A DNA stretch of 64,000 bases from Astropecten irregularis (lineage: Eukaryota; Echinodermata; Asteroidea; Paxillosida; Astropectinidae): positions 14,694,001 to 14,758,000 of the forward strand of contig OZ020244.1 in the NCBI GenBank assembly GCA_963971285.1, in the 5' to 3' direction. A program made the position numbers and the translations under genes. Positions 24,038-35,738 of the stretch are shown one piece after another (positions within the stretch are counted from its first letter, which is position 1; each line of letters opens with the position of its first letter). Below the pieces are notes generated by a model, which was given only the letters and a program-made list of their open reading frames with translations, did not search any database and was not told the DNA's origin.

Positions 24038-25632
24038 ATGACAAGGCCACTGGAGGACATCAATGATATATTACAGGAACGGCGCATCCATGAATGTGAA
24101 GTGCGTGGGTTGTGCTTTGGAAAAAGGTTCAACCTCGACCGTCACCGCAGCACCCACCTGGAATACAGAGAAAGGTTTCAATGCAGGCAGTGCCCCCTTA
24201 GTTATGGGAGAAGAGCACACCTGAAACGCCACTACGATAGTGTGCACACCAACAAAAGAAACGATGCACCACGGGTTTACCCAAGAATCGAACAAATTAA
24301 ACCCTGGATGACCAAGGGAGGGAGAAAAAGAGAAATGGAGAGAGATGCAGGAAGACAGGAAGAGGAGACAAGAAGAAGACAAGGGGAGAGAGATGCAGGA
24401 AGACAGGAAGAGGAGACAAGAAGAAGACAAGGGGAGAGAGATGCAGGAATACAGGAAGAGGAGACAAGAAGAAGACAAGGGGAGAGATGCAGGAAGACAG
24501 GAAGAGGAGGCAAGAAGAAGACAAGGGGAGAGATGCAGGAAGACAGGAAGAGGAGACAAGAAGAAGACAAGGGGAGAGAGATGCAGGAAGACAGGAAGAG
24601 GAGACAAGAAGAAGACAAGGGGAGAGAGATGCAGGAATACAGGAAGAGGAGACAAGAAGAAGACAAGGGGAGAGAGATGCAGGAAGACAGGAAGAGGAGA
24701 CAAGAAGAAGACAAGGGGAGAGATGCAGGAAGACAGGAAGAGGAGACAAGAAGAAGACAAGGGGAGAGAGATGCAGGAAGACAGGAAGAAGAGACAAGAA
24801 GAAGACAAGGGGAGAGAGATGCAGGAATACAGGAAGAGGAGACAAGAAGAAGACAAGGGGAGAGATGCAGGAAGACAGGAAGAGGAGACAAGAAGAAGAC
24901 AAGGGGAGAGAGATGCAGGAAGACAGGAAGAAGAGACAAGAAGAAGACAAGGGGAGAGAGATGCAGGAAGACAGGAAGAGGAGACAAGAAGAAGACAAGG
25001 GGAGAGAGATGCAGGAAGACAGGAAGAGGAGACAAGAAGAAGACAAGGGGAGAAAGATGCAGGAAGACAGGGAAGAAGAGACAAGAAGAAGACAGGAGAC
25101 AAGAGGAAAAGAAGGAGAGAGAAATGCAGGAAGGAAGGAAGAAGAGACAAAAGAACCACACCAAAGTGAAACACACACCGAAGAGGAAGAAATTGCAGCT
25201 GAAGAGGCAGCTATATCCCTTATGGCGTCAGACATCGAAAAAGAAATAGAAGCAGTAAAACAAGAAGACACGCAGAGGCAGTATACAAGTACTTCAGGGA
25301 AACCTAAATCAATGGAATTGAAAAGAAAGATGATGGAGGAAGGTGGAGAAGAAGAAGAAGACATTGACAGTGAGAGTGAAAGTGACAGTGAAAGTAGCCA
25401 CAGTGGAAGTAGTGATGAAGAAGGAAGCAGCAGTAGTGATGAAGAAGGAAGCAGCCAAGAAGAGGAGAGACAACCCGTAAAGCGACGAAGGTGCAAATTT
25501 GAATACATGAAATGGCAAGACATCAGCAAGGGGATAACAGCGATCACTGAAACACACTCAAAGACGACCTATGACAAAAGAGGAAGGGTGAAGAAAACAG
25601 AAGTAATAAAAAGAAAACACGGACTTATTTGA
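24038..25632 (+). CDS. Third ORF of LTR element 1: C2H2 zinc fingers, charged repeat array and acidic tail
   Basis: The ORF begins with ATG 24038, shortly after a strong splice acceptor (TTCATTTTACAG ending 24010), so it may be made from a spliced RNA as env genes are. Residues about 20-70 hold two C2H2-type fingers. The second (CRQCPLSYGRRAHLKRH) is complete; the first has Arg where the second Cys should be (TGT to CGT). Then follow about 16 units rich in Glu, Arg and Gln from the 48-base repeat. The C-terminal part has an acidic serine stretch and a basic end, and stops at 25632. Units of 46 bases shift the frame, so fingers (frame 2) and tail (frame 1) are not in one frame in this copy. 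It is not an envelope-like protein: no signal peptide or membrane segment is visible. Function unknown. Confidence 0.6.
24340..25085 (+). repeat. Coding minisatellite, 48-base unit with 46-base variants
   Basis: About 16 tandem copies start GAGAGATGCAGGAAGACAGG and end AAGACAAGGGGA. Most units are 48 bases (16 codons); some lack one GA and are 46 bases. Some copies have AATACAGG for AAGACAGG. The unit has no stop codon in any of the three + frames, nor in the - frames that give long antisense reading frames here. Confidence 0.9.
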
Positions 25633-25781
25633 AGAGCAAACATGAGAATAGACTAAACAGAAGCAAAAGTGTGAGATTTTAAATTTGGAATAGGGCCTAT
25701 TAAGTTAATTACAAAATATAATTTAGGCCTATATGTACTACCTAGGCTAGTTATTTAAATTTGCTGAGGACAGCAAAATCT

Positions 25782-25794
25782 TAGGGGAAGGCAA
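25782..25794 (+). other. Polypurine tract of LTR element 1
   Basis: AGGGGAAGGCAA directly abuts the 3' LTR start TGTGACG, the position where plus-strand DNA synthesis is primed in LTR elements. Confidence 0.6.
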
Positions 25795-27919
25795 TGTGAC
25801 GAAAATGCCTCCAAAAGATGGTAATTTTAGTCATAATATTATCTTACCTTTAGTATGAAGACTTACAGTATAGAAACATTGATGAATATTATCCTAAGAA
25901 GGCTGGTTATATTGATTAGGATTCAACTGTCAAACTGTAGTATTGTCCACGCACACATAAACATGGTGACCACACACGTGTGTATTATGTCAATGCAGTC
26001 TATTTTTAGAGTTTGTATAAAATCCAAGAGTGCGTCTTCCATGACTCTCTAAACCTTGTTGTGATTGGTGGAATTAAATTATTATCTCGTTTAGAAGCTG
26101 CGAAAACAAGATTTTGTATGAGTGTAAAAATCCTTTCTTTTATACTGTGTAAATTTATAGTATTAATATATTCACTGTAACAAAACTTTCCCGACAGTGA
26201 AACTAAGTAGGAAAATAGTACAATGTCGTCTGTTTTCATTTAGTAGATTGAGTCATGAATATTTAGTAGATTACATCATCACTTTCATTAATGAACTTAG
26301 TTTTGTTTACGTTCGGGATTTAACTTGCCGAACGAGTGAAGTTTTAAGTAATGATTCACGTCTAGGAGCTGTTATTCCTAGAGAATATAGAGTGTGGAGT
26401 TATAAAGTATAATTAAGCTTATTTAGTTAAAGTAATTTCACTGTATAAAGAGGTGAATTTAAGCCGTTTTCCGACCTTATATGATGTGTAATTTTGGCCG
26501 ATGTTAGGTTTTGGCCAAGTTGAGCGTATTGCGTAAGAACATTTACTAGTGCGTAAGGCGCGCAATTTAATTGGTATAAATACCGAGATTTGAGAGATTT
26601 TTCAGACACATTCGATGGTTCGTTCATCCACTCAATTAAGTCTGAAACGTAAAGGTTAAATAAAAGTCCCTTAAGAGTTTTTCAGTGCTGCTGTGCTGCT
26701 GACCTCCAACCATACTAGTCCCGGAGCAAGAATAAAATAACACAGAGGTAAGAGAATAATTCCCTAAACCCAAACCCTTAGTAAAACGAGAGTCCTTAGA
26801 TTTTTCTGTCCTTCTAGAGAACCTTGGAGAGCCAATTTTGGGGAGCCCTTGGAATACTTGGGGAGCTGAGGAGCCAAGTTTGGGGAGCCAGTGGAATACT
26901 TGGGGAGCCGGGGAGGATAATTTTGAGGAGCCAATCAGAAACTTAACGGATAGCTGTGGAGTCAAATTTTGAGGAAGCCATTTAAACGCTGAAGTTGTAG
27001 ATGCAGAGTAAAGCTTAATTATTGAGGAGCTGATTTGAGGAGCTACAGAGGCGCTAACTTGAGTTCAAAAAGCCAAGAGCGTTTTATATTTCCCAGTCCG
27101 ATGAAACTATAAGACACAAGTTGCTTACTATTATCAGTGATTGTTCGTTTTAGTGTTTAGTGGATATTGTTGTTAGCTCTTAGTGAGCGCAGTATCACTT
27201 GCTTTTATTTTTTTAGATAGTTGAATATTGTTGTTAGTTCTTAGTGAGCGCAGTATCATCTATCGGCCTTTGTTTAGATAAGTGGACATTGCTTTAGCTG
27301 AAAAAGCGCAGTGTCACTTATATTTTATTTCGATTGAAGTGTTAGCGCGGTATCACTTATTATTTTATTTTGAGACAGGTGGATATTGTTGTAAGCTCAA
27401 GGAGCGCAGTATCACCTTTGTTACCTTTACGTTGAGATAAGTGGACATTGCTTTAGCTGAAGAAGCGCAGTGTCACTTATATTTTATTTCGATTGAAGTG
27501 TTATTGTTGTTAGCTCAGAGAGCGCAGTATCACTTTTATGTTTTATTTTCTATAGCATTTGCAGACTGAGGGCTAGCAGTTGCTATTATTTTTTAGAATA
27601 TACTTGACTGGAATATAATGAGTTTCGGTGTGCATAGCTGCTCTGAGAGTTGAATAAAAAGGTTATAAATAGTTTTCTGAATTTAAGCTACTCTGTGGTT
27701 GAGTCGAATCCTTGAGATCTCAGTTGTCTTGAATCATTCTAACACTTGGTCATATATTTTGACGACGGACCCTAGTCTACCAACTCGAGACTAAACCGGT
27801 GAGGCGGAACTCCGGAGGTTTAGGCCTGTAAATTTTCCGCCTGGTGGCAGCGCTATCATCGAAGGCGAGCCGGGAGGATCCCGGGCTCGCCGACCCCCTC
27901 TTTTCCTTTTTCCGCCACA
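25795..27919 (+). repeat. 3' LTR of LTR element 1
   Basis: 2125 bases, same ends as the 5' LTR. It is about 78 bases longer because of extra GGAGCC-type repeat sequence near 26835-26880 and rearranged hairpin units near 27290-27350, partly offset by small deletions. It holds a TATA-like box at 26575. Confidence 0.9.
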
Positions 27920-28749
27920 CTACCTTTAATGTTTCATATAGGACGAGCGCGGTGCTCAGCTTTTTGCGGTTTTCCAACGGCGCTTCCGGCCCTCCCTTCG
28001 ACGCTTTGTTCTATGTATAACATGAAACCAATCTCAGTTTGGAAATGAAGACGACAAGGGCGTGTATTCCCAGGATAAAACCAGTACTTCACACCAGACA
28101 AAATGGCTACGCCAAGAAAACAGGTGAAGTTGGACTTGTTTCTTTAGAAGAAACTAGAGATAATAGAGAGTGAGGACATACCATCTTCCTCCAAACCTGC
28201 AGTTGTTGATGATGCAGAAGAAGAGGTAGGCTTGTTGTATACATTTTCATATATACATTATAATAAAATGAGATCAGGCAATGGAAGGTTTTAAAATAAA
28301 TCTGGTCTGTAATTAGAAGCTTTTCTATATAGCGACATGACCCACGTGTATTATTGCTGTTATCAGACAGAATATTGGATTAATAGCGGAACCTCACAAA
28401 TACGGAAAGGTTACGGACGACACTTTAATGCCTGTAATGCACAAAACTTTGCACCATCATCCTAGAAACATAATATTTTGAAGTAAAAGGTCACCGAAAT
28501 AGTTCTAAACCACTTCAACGAAAACATTTTTGTATGTACATGTAGACCCTAAGGGTAGCTAAATACACATCAAGTTATGAAAAGGCCCCGACTTTCAGTT
28601 TCCCTTGTGGTTATTTGATGATAGTAATTAAATAAGTTATAATAATTATCCATGTGGTTTTGCTTACACGGGAGTGTCACTTTCCCACACAATGGGCGAT
28701 GTTTTATATTGAACGAAACTATTGGTTTGGTTTGCTGGTTGGACAGACA

Positions 28750-31700
28750 CACTCTAAAAACAAAAGTGCTAAAGATCCGGTGCTGAGCACGTGGGAGCAC
28801 CTGACGTGTTAATGTTAACACCAGTGGTGCTAAATGTTCGCGAAATGTGTAGAAGTGCTTCAAATCGCGTGCAGAAAATGAGTGCTCAACGGTAAAGCTT
28901 CCTGAACTACACCTTAGGTGTACAAAATAGCACCTTGTGTGCTGAAATGGCAGTACTAATCAGCACTGAGCTAGTGGCTGTAGTAATACTGCTTTCTGAT
29001 TGGTCAGTTTGTGTCAGGTGATCGCGTCGCGACGCGACTTGTCTGGACTCGTTGATCTCGCCCGCCTGATCATACTGCCGCCATTATTCCATACATTGTG
29101 CTTGCTGTGTACCGTCCGGTTGAGCTATTTTCACAATACTAAGGTAAGTATCTTGTAAGTTAGAGCCTAATGTAATTGTATCATAGGCCTAGGCCGTTGT
29201 GAATGCAGGCACGGAGTGACGGAGGCCACGACTTTCGCCGTGTCGCTACACTAAAGTTAGTCTAACGTTAGTCCTTGCTCTACTATGCCTGTGGCAAATA
29301 TGCTGTGGCCTAACCAGCTAACGTTAGTAAACATCTCATTGCATGTGAGCTTAGGCCTGTGTTGCTTTAGTTTTAGGTCTAGGCAAATATATGAGTGTGA
29401 CCGAGTGTGCTATTAAGCCTATAGTCTATAGTAGTAGCAGCTTAACATTGCATTTTTCTACTGAAATGAATTTTGTTTAGGCCAACTTTAGTAGGCCCAC
29501 ATAGGCCTACGCTACAGTATATGCAGAAACCATTCACTCCATTTGTAAAGGAAAACGCAAAAGTGATTGCCTTTGTTTATGAATGGTCTATTAACAGATT
29601 GAGCAAGATTTCCAAGCCTTGCATAAAGAATCTTCTGATTGCTTATTGCGCACTTATATGGAGAAGTCACGGCAGCACGAGAGGGTTCTCGAGGTCGTCA
29701 GGGAGTATGATTCACAAATAGATGTTGAAAATGAAGGTAAGCATATTTTATAATGGTGTAATGTACATGGAACTTGTGATTCTAGCTGTGACACTTGTGC
29801 ATAATGAAGGCTTTCAGCTGTTCAACTTAAATTAACAAATAACCATCACATAACCATAAGGGAAACTAACTGGATTACTTTCAAGTCATTGAAGACATGT
29901 GAACATGCAACCTAGTCCTAGCCTGTAAAAGCTGAGCTATCCAGTCCTATATCCCAAATTGTCAACTATCTGTGTTTGTTTGTCAGACAGAAGCCATGAC
30001 ACCACTCACATACCATTATATCCCATTCCCAAGAATCATTTAAGATGCACACAACAAACATAATCATCAAAAATGTAATTAATATCAGCAATTTTGTTGT
30101 AGTGTTAACATGTTGATATTTGGGTTAAATATTGCTCTTAAACATACATTCAGTATAGAAACAAAAAAAATTCAATAATATTAAGTATATGGGCTGTGTG
30201 GTATGAAAACATCATGTTGTTATGATTTCATTTTGAAAAGTGGCATTCTCTATATATATTAAGGATCACTGAATATGTATAGTTGCTCTATAGGGAATAT
30301 GCAATCTGTTACATTGTTGAAGTTTTGGTTTTTACAGAGCTCACAGCACTGTACGGCTTCTTGGTGCTTCTTCGGTTGCTCCCGTCACACAACACTCGGG
30401 CAAAGGAACGGGTTTCTACCCAGGATATGGACAACCTACTCCTGAAATATTATGAGGTAATTTTGTTCACCAAATCCATTGCACCAAAAAATGCTAATTT
30501 CCTTGGTTTACTGAAATGGCCAAAATACAATTTCCATGAGCATAATGAGTATTTAAAAGCATAATTGTGGAACTTGGGCATGTCAGCTTGCATTCTAACA
30601 TTTGCGAGGTTCAAAATCAAACCCGAGAAACACACAATTACTCTTTCTTGGCAAAATTATTCCTCAACAATTCGTTGAGTATGCTGAGATGAAACTGATG
30701 ACCCAAACCATCTTTTAAGAATTTGTTTTGTGACTTTAAAATATGGAATGAAATTGCCAGATCTGGCCACTAATCGGATGAAAATGATCGGAATCCAAAA
30801 GGGTACCCATCTTTATGGGGCTTGATTCATAACTTCATTGGCCATTAGGAGAAGAGGCTTTGTCGTCAGGTATGGGTTTTGGTGAGTTGCAATCTGTGCA
30901 GTACATCAACAGATTGCAATACCAAAATTATATTTTTAAACTCCTATAACAGATTAGATAGGAAACTGATTTATTTCCTTTGTATTATAAATTTCCTTGT
31001 AAACAGGTCAACACTCCGCTTGATGTAGTACTGAGCAACTTGAACGAAGCGACAAATCAGCCCACTCTCGTAGCGTTCGGTGCCAGACCAAAGATAGACC
31101 AGATTATTTTGAAGATCGAGAACTATGTATTCCCTCTATCTTCCATCATCACACATTACAGCACCTGCATGTGGATATGCTTTTCAAGAGCCACTACAGC
31201 TCCACTGTCCAACTTCTTGGTGTACTTGCAAACTCAAATATATGACCTGGTTTCAGGAAAGGCACCACCAACACGAGTCACTGAAATTGCCAGAGCAATG
31301 AAGGTACATGTCATTTAAGCATTTTCGGCATACAAACTAGTGCTAAGTAAACTTTTGTAGAGAGTTTGGACTTTTGAGTATGATATGTTTCTGAAGATTC
31401 AGTTGATGTTTCCGTGTTATCCATTGTCAATCAAAACTATGATTCAGTAAAATTTCAACGTCTAGTAAAAGTACATAAATTGATTTGATGTGATTTGATG
31501 CACTGCTGTAGGCGTACAGTTTTGATACAAGACAATTTATCAATCTCTTCAAACTAATCCAGGTACAAATCACAAACTATTCTATTCATTTTGGATTTCT
31601 TTTGATAATCTCAAATTCTGTCCGCACTGATTGGCCGATCAAATAGGCATTTATTTTTGGAGTGAACTAAAGATTAGAGTGGATTTGATATCATTTAAAT

Positions 31701-32239
31701 TATTGCTGTAAAATTTGATTAAACTACATTTTATATTTCCTGAAGTAAACTAGCTATTTCTGTCATCATTTTCAATCTCAGGGGCGGATCAAGAAGTAGG
31801 GTTTGGGGTAATGTACTAAAGGAGTTTTTTCTCTTTAATACAAGTTCATGTGTTACAGCTTAACTGAAATGTTTTATTGTTTTTGATAATAAAGTTTATC
31901 AAAGTACATGTACTTTATAACCGAGTCGATTGTTTTTCATTTGTTACTTTAGTTGTTGAAAAGTTGCACCTGAAGTGCTCAGTAATTTGGCTCTCGGTAG
32001 GTGCTCCATATTTAGCACCTCTAAGCACGTGAAGTGCTTAAAATATAGCTCCTAACAGGTGTTGGACGTCGTAGCACCCAGCTCCTGAAGTGCTTGGTTT
32101 AGCACTTTTGAAGTGCTATTATTGTAGCACGCACCCCTGTGCTAAAACTGCACGGCGCGTGTAGTCACTATACGAGCACCTACAAGTGCACAGAATTAGG
32201 TCTTCAAGTGCTAATTTAGCACTTTCATTTTTTAGAGTG
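28750..32239 (+). mobile_element. CACTA-like element C, internally deleted, CA target duplication
   Basis: The ends are inverted copies: CACTCTAAAAACAAAAGTGC at 28750 and GCACTTTCATTTTTTAGAGTG ending at 32239 (19 bases of GCACTTTCATTTTTTAGAG plus TG). Both sides are flanked by CA. The outer 200-270 bases on each side repeat the words AAGTGCT and AGCACCT in both orientations. Inside are the last three exons of a SAM-type gene on + but no transposase. A CpG-rich stretch followed by AAGGTAAGTATC at 29140 looks like a promoter with an untranslated first exon. It lies in the intron of the hAT pseudogene. Confidence 0.78.
29598..31318 (+). CDS. SAMD3-like gene remnant of element C (last three exons)
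   Basis: Exons are 29598-29736, 30338-30456 and 31007-31318 with TAA at the end. Intron phases 1 and 0 equal those of the last introns in the SAM genes of elements A and B, and the middle exon is 119 bases, the same as in A. The first exon starts IEQDFQALH, compared with IEQDFKVLY in A. The second starts LTALYGFLVLLRLL, compared with LCALHVLVYLLHR in B. The third has QPTLVAFGARPK, compared with QPYILILGG in A. The exons encoding the SAM domain are absent, so this would be a C-terminal fragment unless the missing exons are too diverged to recognise. The frame is still open, so it may be a gene of a short non-autonomous derivative. Confidence 0.7.
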
Positions 32240-32643
32240 CAGACTTGTTATTGTATATTTGTTTTCATGAAGAAATGCTTTGAGCACAATTTTGAAAGAT
32301 ATCAGGTTGGACGGGATACTTTTTCATAGAAAGCCTGTTTTGTGGCACTGGTTTTGAGGTGAGGCTGGTGGGGTGCGCCCTATATGTATTCTACTGCCAA
32401 GCTTTCGGAAGATTTTCCACATCAGTGCTAGTTTCCAACAACAAACAGTTTGAAGAGTATTATTACTGCCTTTGCCTATAACTGTCAATTTATATTCAGT
32501 TTATCTGTTTACGTTTAAATAATACAATCCAACTTAGTACAACAAAATTTGTCACTGTATGCCCTACAGCGTATAAGCATCCGTATTTTTTTTAAAGTCA
32601 ATTTTACTTAAATGGACATTATTCTCCCTGTTAATATGTTTAG
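32240..32643 (+). other. Intron remainder of the hAT pseudogene
   Basis: Non-coding sequence between the right end of element C and the second exon of the hAT pseudogene. No feature recognised. Confidence 0.5.
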
Positions 32644-34539
32644 AAGCCAAATGATGCGGAAGATGCTTTGCAAGAGGAGACACAAAAGGAAAGATCAACA
32701 CCAACTGATATGAATACGTTTGATGATGGAGAACCAACTCAGCCACGGCTTGCTCACTTTCCATCTTCAAAGGTTTGATCACAGAAGCGAAGTTTAAGTG
32801 TCATCTATTACAGCAGGTACCCATTTATAGAATACTCTAAGGAGCAAGATGCTATCTTCTGGTATGCTTGCCGCATTTTTCCATCACACTCGGGCCATGC
32901 ATGTATTGAAGATATATTTACTACAAAGGGTTTTTCCAACTGGAAGAAGATAGACACCAAAGTCAAGAAGCATAGCGAGAGTAAAGGCCATATCAATGCT
33001 ATGGCGTCGTGGAGTGCATGGAAGCAAACCCAGGCATCTCAAGGAGGGCATACTGTGCTTGATGATACGAGGCTAACACAAACAACACAAAATCGAAAAG
33101 CAGTCAGTACGCTAACCAGGGTTGCCATGTTATGTGCACAGCAGACAATTGCTCTTAGGGTCACAGGGAGACTCAAGAAACTGATCAGAAACATACCACA
33201 AATCGCGGGAATTTGCTTGAAATTGTGCAGCTGTTGGAGATGGAAAGTCCTGAAATCAAACAAAACCTAAGGAGATTACCGGACAACGCAACATATCAAT
33301 CAAAGGATTTACAGAATGATCTTCTAGCAGCAGCTTTCCACGTATCACAGAAGACAATTACTGATGATGTGAAGGCAAGTGGGATGTACAGTTTGATTGC
33401 CGACGAGGCGAGAGATGTGAGCAAGACAGAACAAATGTCCATTTGTTTGAGATACGTGAAAGATTTCAACATTAACGAAAGGTTTATCATGTTTGTTGAT
33501 GTTCATAAGATGGATGCTCAGTCTCTGGCAACAACTTTGGCAGACTCTCTCACATCGCTTGGTTTTAGTCTCAAAGAATGTGTGAGCCAATGCTACGATG
33601 GTGCAAGTGTGATGTCAGGGCGACTTTCTGGAGTACAGGAAAGATTTCGACAGATGTTAGGGTCATCTTGTCCATATGTCCACTGTCATGCCCACAGGCT
33701 GAACCTTGTCTTAGTTGACACTTGCAAGTCAGTGCCTTATGCAGGTGACGTTATTGGTTTGCTTGAAGCTGTTTATCGCTTCATTACCGCTTCCACACAA
33801 GGCCACGACCTGTTTGTCAACTCCCAAAGAGCAAATAACTTGAAGAAGTTAGAGCTTCAACAACAAAGCGATACCAGGTGGGCGTGCAAATTCATAGCAA
33901 TCACCGTGTTTCTTCATCGCTTCAGAGAAATTTGTGAAACGTTAACAAAGATGACCGAATCCGATAACAGATGTAAAGCAGCTGAAGCACGGGGTCTGCT
34001 CCTCCAGCTCAGATCATTCAAGGCTATCTTCACCATCAATCTACTCTATGATGTCCTAGGAAAGTCCAACCTACTGTCACAGACTCTTCAAGACAAGACC
34101 TTGACCATGGACAAAGCATCCAAGCTAATACAGGCTACGATTTCATCCATTGAGAAGATGAGATGTGACGAGGCCTTTGAGAAAATGATGAACATTTCAA
34201 AAACCATTGCCGGAAGTGCAGGTATCGAGATGCAGAATGAAACTACAAGACAAAGAGCAAGAGCCCCATCACGACGCCTGGAAGACTTTCTGGTCACGGA
34301 ACCTGTGGGGATGACGCAAGAATTTGGTGCTCAACAGAATTCTCCACCAGTCTACCGTCGTTGTATGTATGAAATCATTGACAGGATGTCGTCAGAAATG
34401 CACCGGCGTTTTGTTCAGAACACGGATGTTATCCAAGCCTGCATTGCATGCGACCCAGCTAATCCTGAATCAGATCGCTTTCTCCGACTTGCTGACATAA
34501 TACCTATGATTGCAAAGTTTCCCAACATCAATAATATTA

Positions 34540-35738
34540 ATAAGTTAAAATTTATATAGCGTCCGTCCATGGTAAGATCGTGCTCCAGGGCGCTTTCCAT
34601 AAAAGTTGACACTGGATAAAACATTAAAAATACTTTAAACATTAAGGCTAAGTAAAACAACAGATTTAAATAATAATAATAATTAACAATTATAAAATGT
34701 CTAAAAAATGATCCAAGTTACATTTGAAACCTTACAATATATCATAACCCGGAATAGGAAATTTCGACATTTACATTAATCACATTAATATTACACTAAA
34801 AATAGTACAAAACGGAAATAGAAACTACAAGTTTAAACATCTATTACAGTTATTATAAATATTTAACAAATCGTAAATCATAAAATATTCCTTACAAAAA
34901 GTATGGAATTGGGACAATTAGACACTCAAAAATAGTACAGTACAAAGAGTAAAACAACAAATTTGGCAAAAACTCAGTGGTATCGAACAATAATAAATGT
35001 TTAAAAAATTCCCAAATATCTTGAAATATAAACCTAACAAGGGAAATTTTGACTATTATCTTAAAAACGCTTGCTTAAAAAGATGAGTTTTTAGACCAGA
35101 TTTAAATGTACTGACAGATTCAGATTCTCGAAGTGTTCTATTTAGCTTGTTCCATTCACGTGGAGCGACTACTGAAAATGCTCTGTCACCATATAAAGAC
35201 AACTTAGTCATTGGATAGTGTAACCTTGTTGGATCTTGGGACTTGCGAGTAGGTCTACGAGAAACAGATCTAGTACTAATTATAAATTCATTCAAGTAGT
35301 TTGGACACTGACCGTTAATACATTTATAAACGAGCAAGCACAGCTTATAATTAATCCGATTTTTGAATGGAAGCCAGTGAAGTTTCATGAGCACCGGTGT
35401 TATATGATCAAACTTTCTAGTCCCTGTGAGAATTCTGGCCGCACAGTTTGAACTCTCTGCAAAGAGGCTAGTGTGGTCTGGGGTAGACCACCAAACAATG
35501 CATTACAGTAGTCAATTCTGGTCATGATAAGCAAAGTGATAATCCGTTGCATGATAGGAAAACTCAGATACTTTTTTATCTTGCCGATATTATACAAATG
35601 GTACATACATTTACGAAAAACCTCTCTAATATGTGTCTGCATGTTCATATTACAGTCAATGGTGACTCCAAGGTTTTTTACTTGATTTGATGATGTGATA
35701 CAGTCTCCACCAACATTGATATTAAGAACAGAAACCTT
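34540..35738 (-). pseudogene. LINE (CR1/Jockey-like) 3' fragment with reverse transcriptase C-terminus
   Basis: On - the fragment reads from about 35738 to 34540. A first frame (VKNLGVTIDCNMNMQTHI, then RIDYCNALFGGLP) passes with a one-base shift near 35450 into a second frame (KLHWLPFKNRINYKLCLLVY, then FSVVAPREWNKLN and SGLKTHLFKQAF) ending at 35056. These motifs are the C-terminal end of the LINE reverse transcriptase ORF in CR1, L2 and Jockey relatives. About 500 bases of 3' untranslated AT-rich sequence follow to a tail at 34556 (CTATATAAATTTT). The 5' part is missing. Both flanking genes are cut at its edges. Confidence 0.78.

Larger units (their letters stand above)
15853..27919 (+). 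mobile_element. Ty3/Gypsy LTR retrotransposon 1 with an extra ORF after pol
   Basis: Two long direct repeats (15853-17899 and 25795-27919) start TGTGACG and end CGCCACA. The flanking bases are CTAC on both sides (15849-15852 and 27920-27923), a four-base target duplication. Internally the order is gag, protease, reverse transcriptase, RNase H, integrase, then a third ORF, which is Gypsy order. A purine run (AGGGGAAGGCAA, to 25794) precedes the right LTR. The LTRs are very similar apart from repeat-number changes, yet pol has several lesions, so the copy probably inserted already damaged or moved with help from intact relatives. Confidence 0.9.
28103..34558 (+). pseudogene. hAT transposase, ZMYM1-like, disrupted and 3'-truncated
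   Basis: Exon 1 is 28103-28225 (start MATPRKQVKLDLF) with TAG at 28145-28147. Exon 2 starts at about 32644 after a TTTAG acceptor and runs to 34558. It holds a TTF-type zinc-binding region (YPFIEYSKEQDAIFWYACR near 32820), then the hAT catalytic fold with SLIADEARDVSKTEQMS, CYDGASVMSG and CHAHRLNLVLVD, and an insertion domain of helices. A TGA lies near 32776 and one base is missing near 33160. The C-terminal dimerisation domain is cut off where LINE sequence begins at about 34540. The only intron holds CACTA-like element C. I see no hAT inverted repeats, so it could be either a transposon or a decayed domesticated gene. Confidence 0.8.

Noticed and set aside
24340-25085. CRISPR-like array
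   Set aside because: Units are directly tandem without spacers, and lie in an animal retrotransposon ORF.
24071-25547. Long antisense reading frames (up to about 400 codons, Leu/Ser/Pro-rich) opposite the third ORF of LTR element 1
   Set aside because: They are mirror images of the 48-base repeat, which has no stops on either strand. The zinc fingers and the splice acceptor support the + strand.
28103-34558. An intact host ZMYM1 gene
   Set aside because: Stop codons at 28145 and about 32776, a frameshift near 33160 and loss of the C-terminal domain make this a pseudogene.
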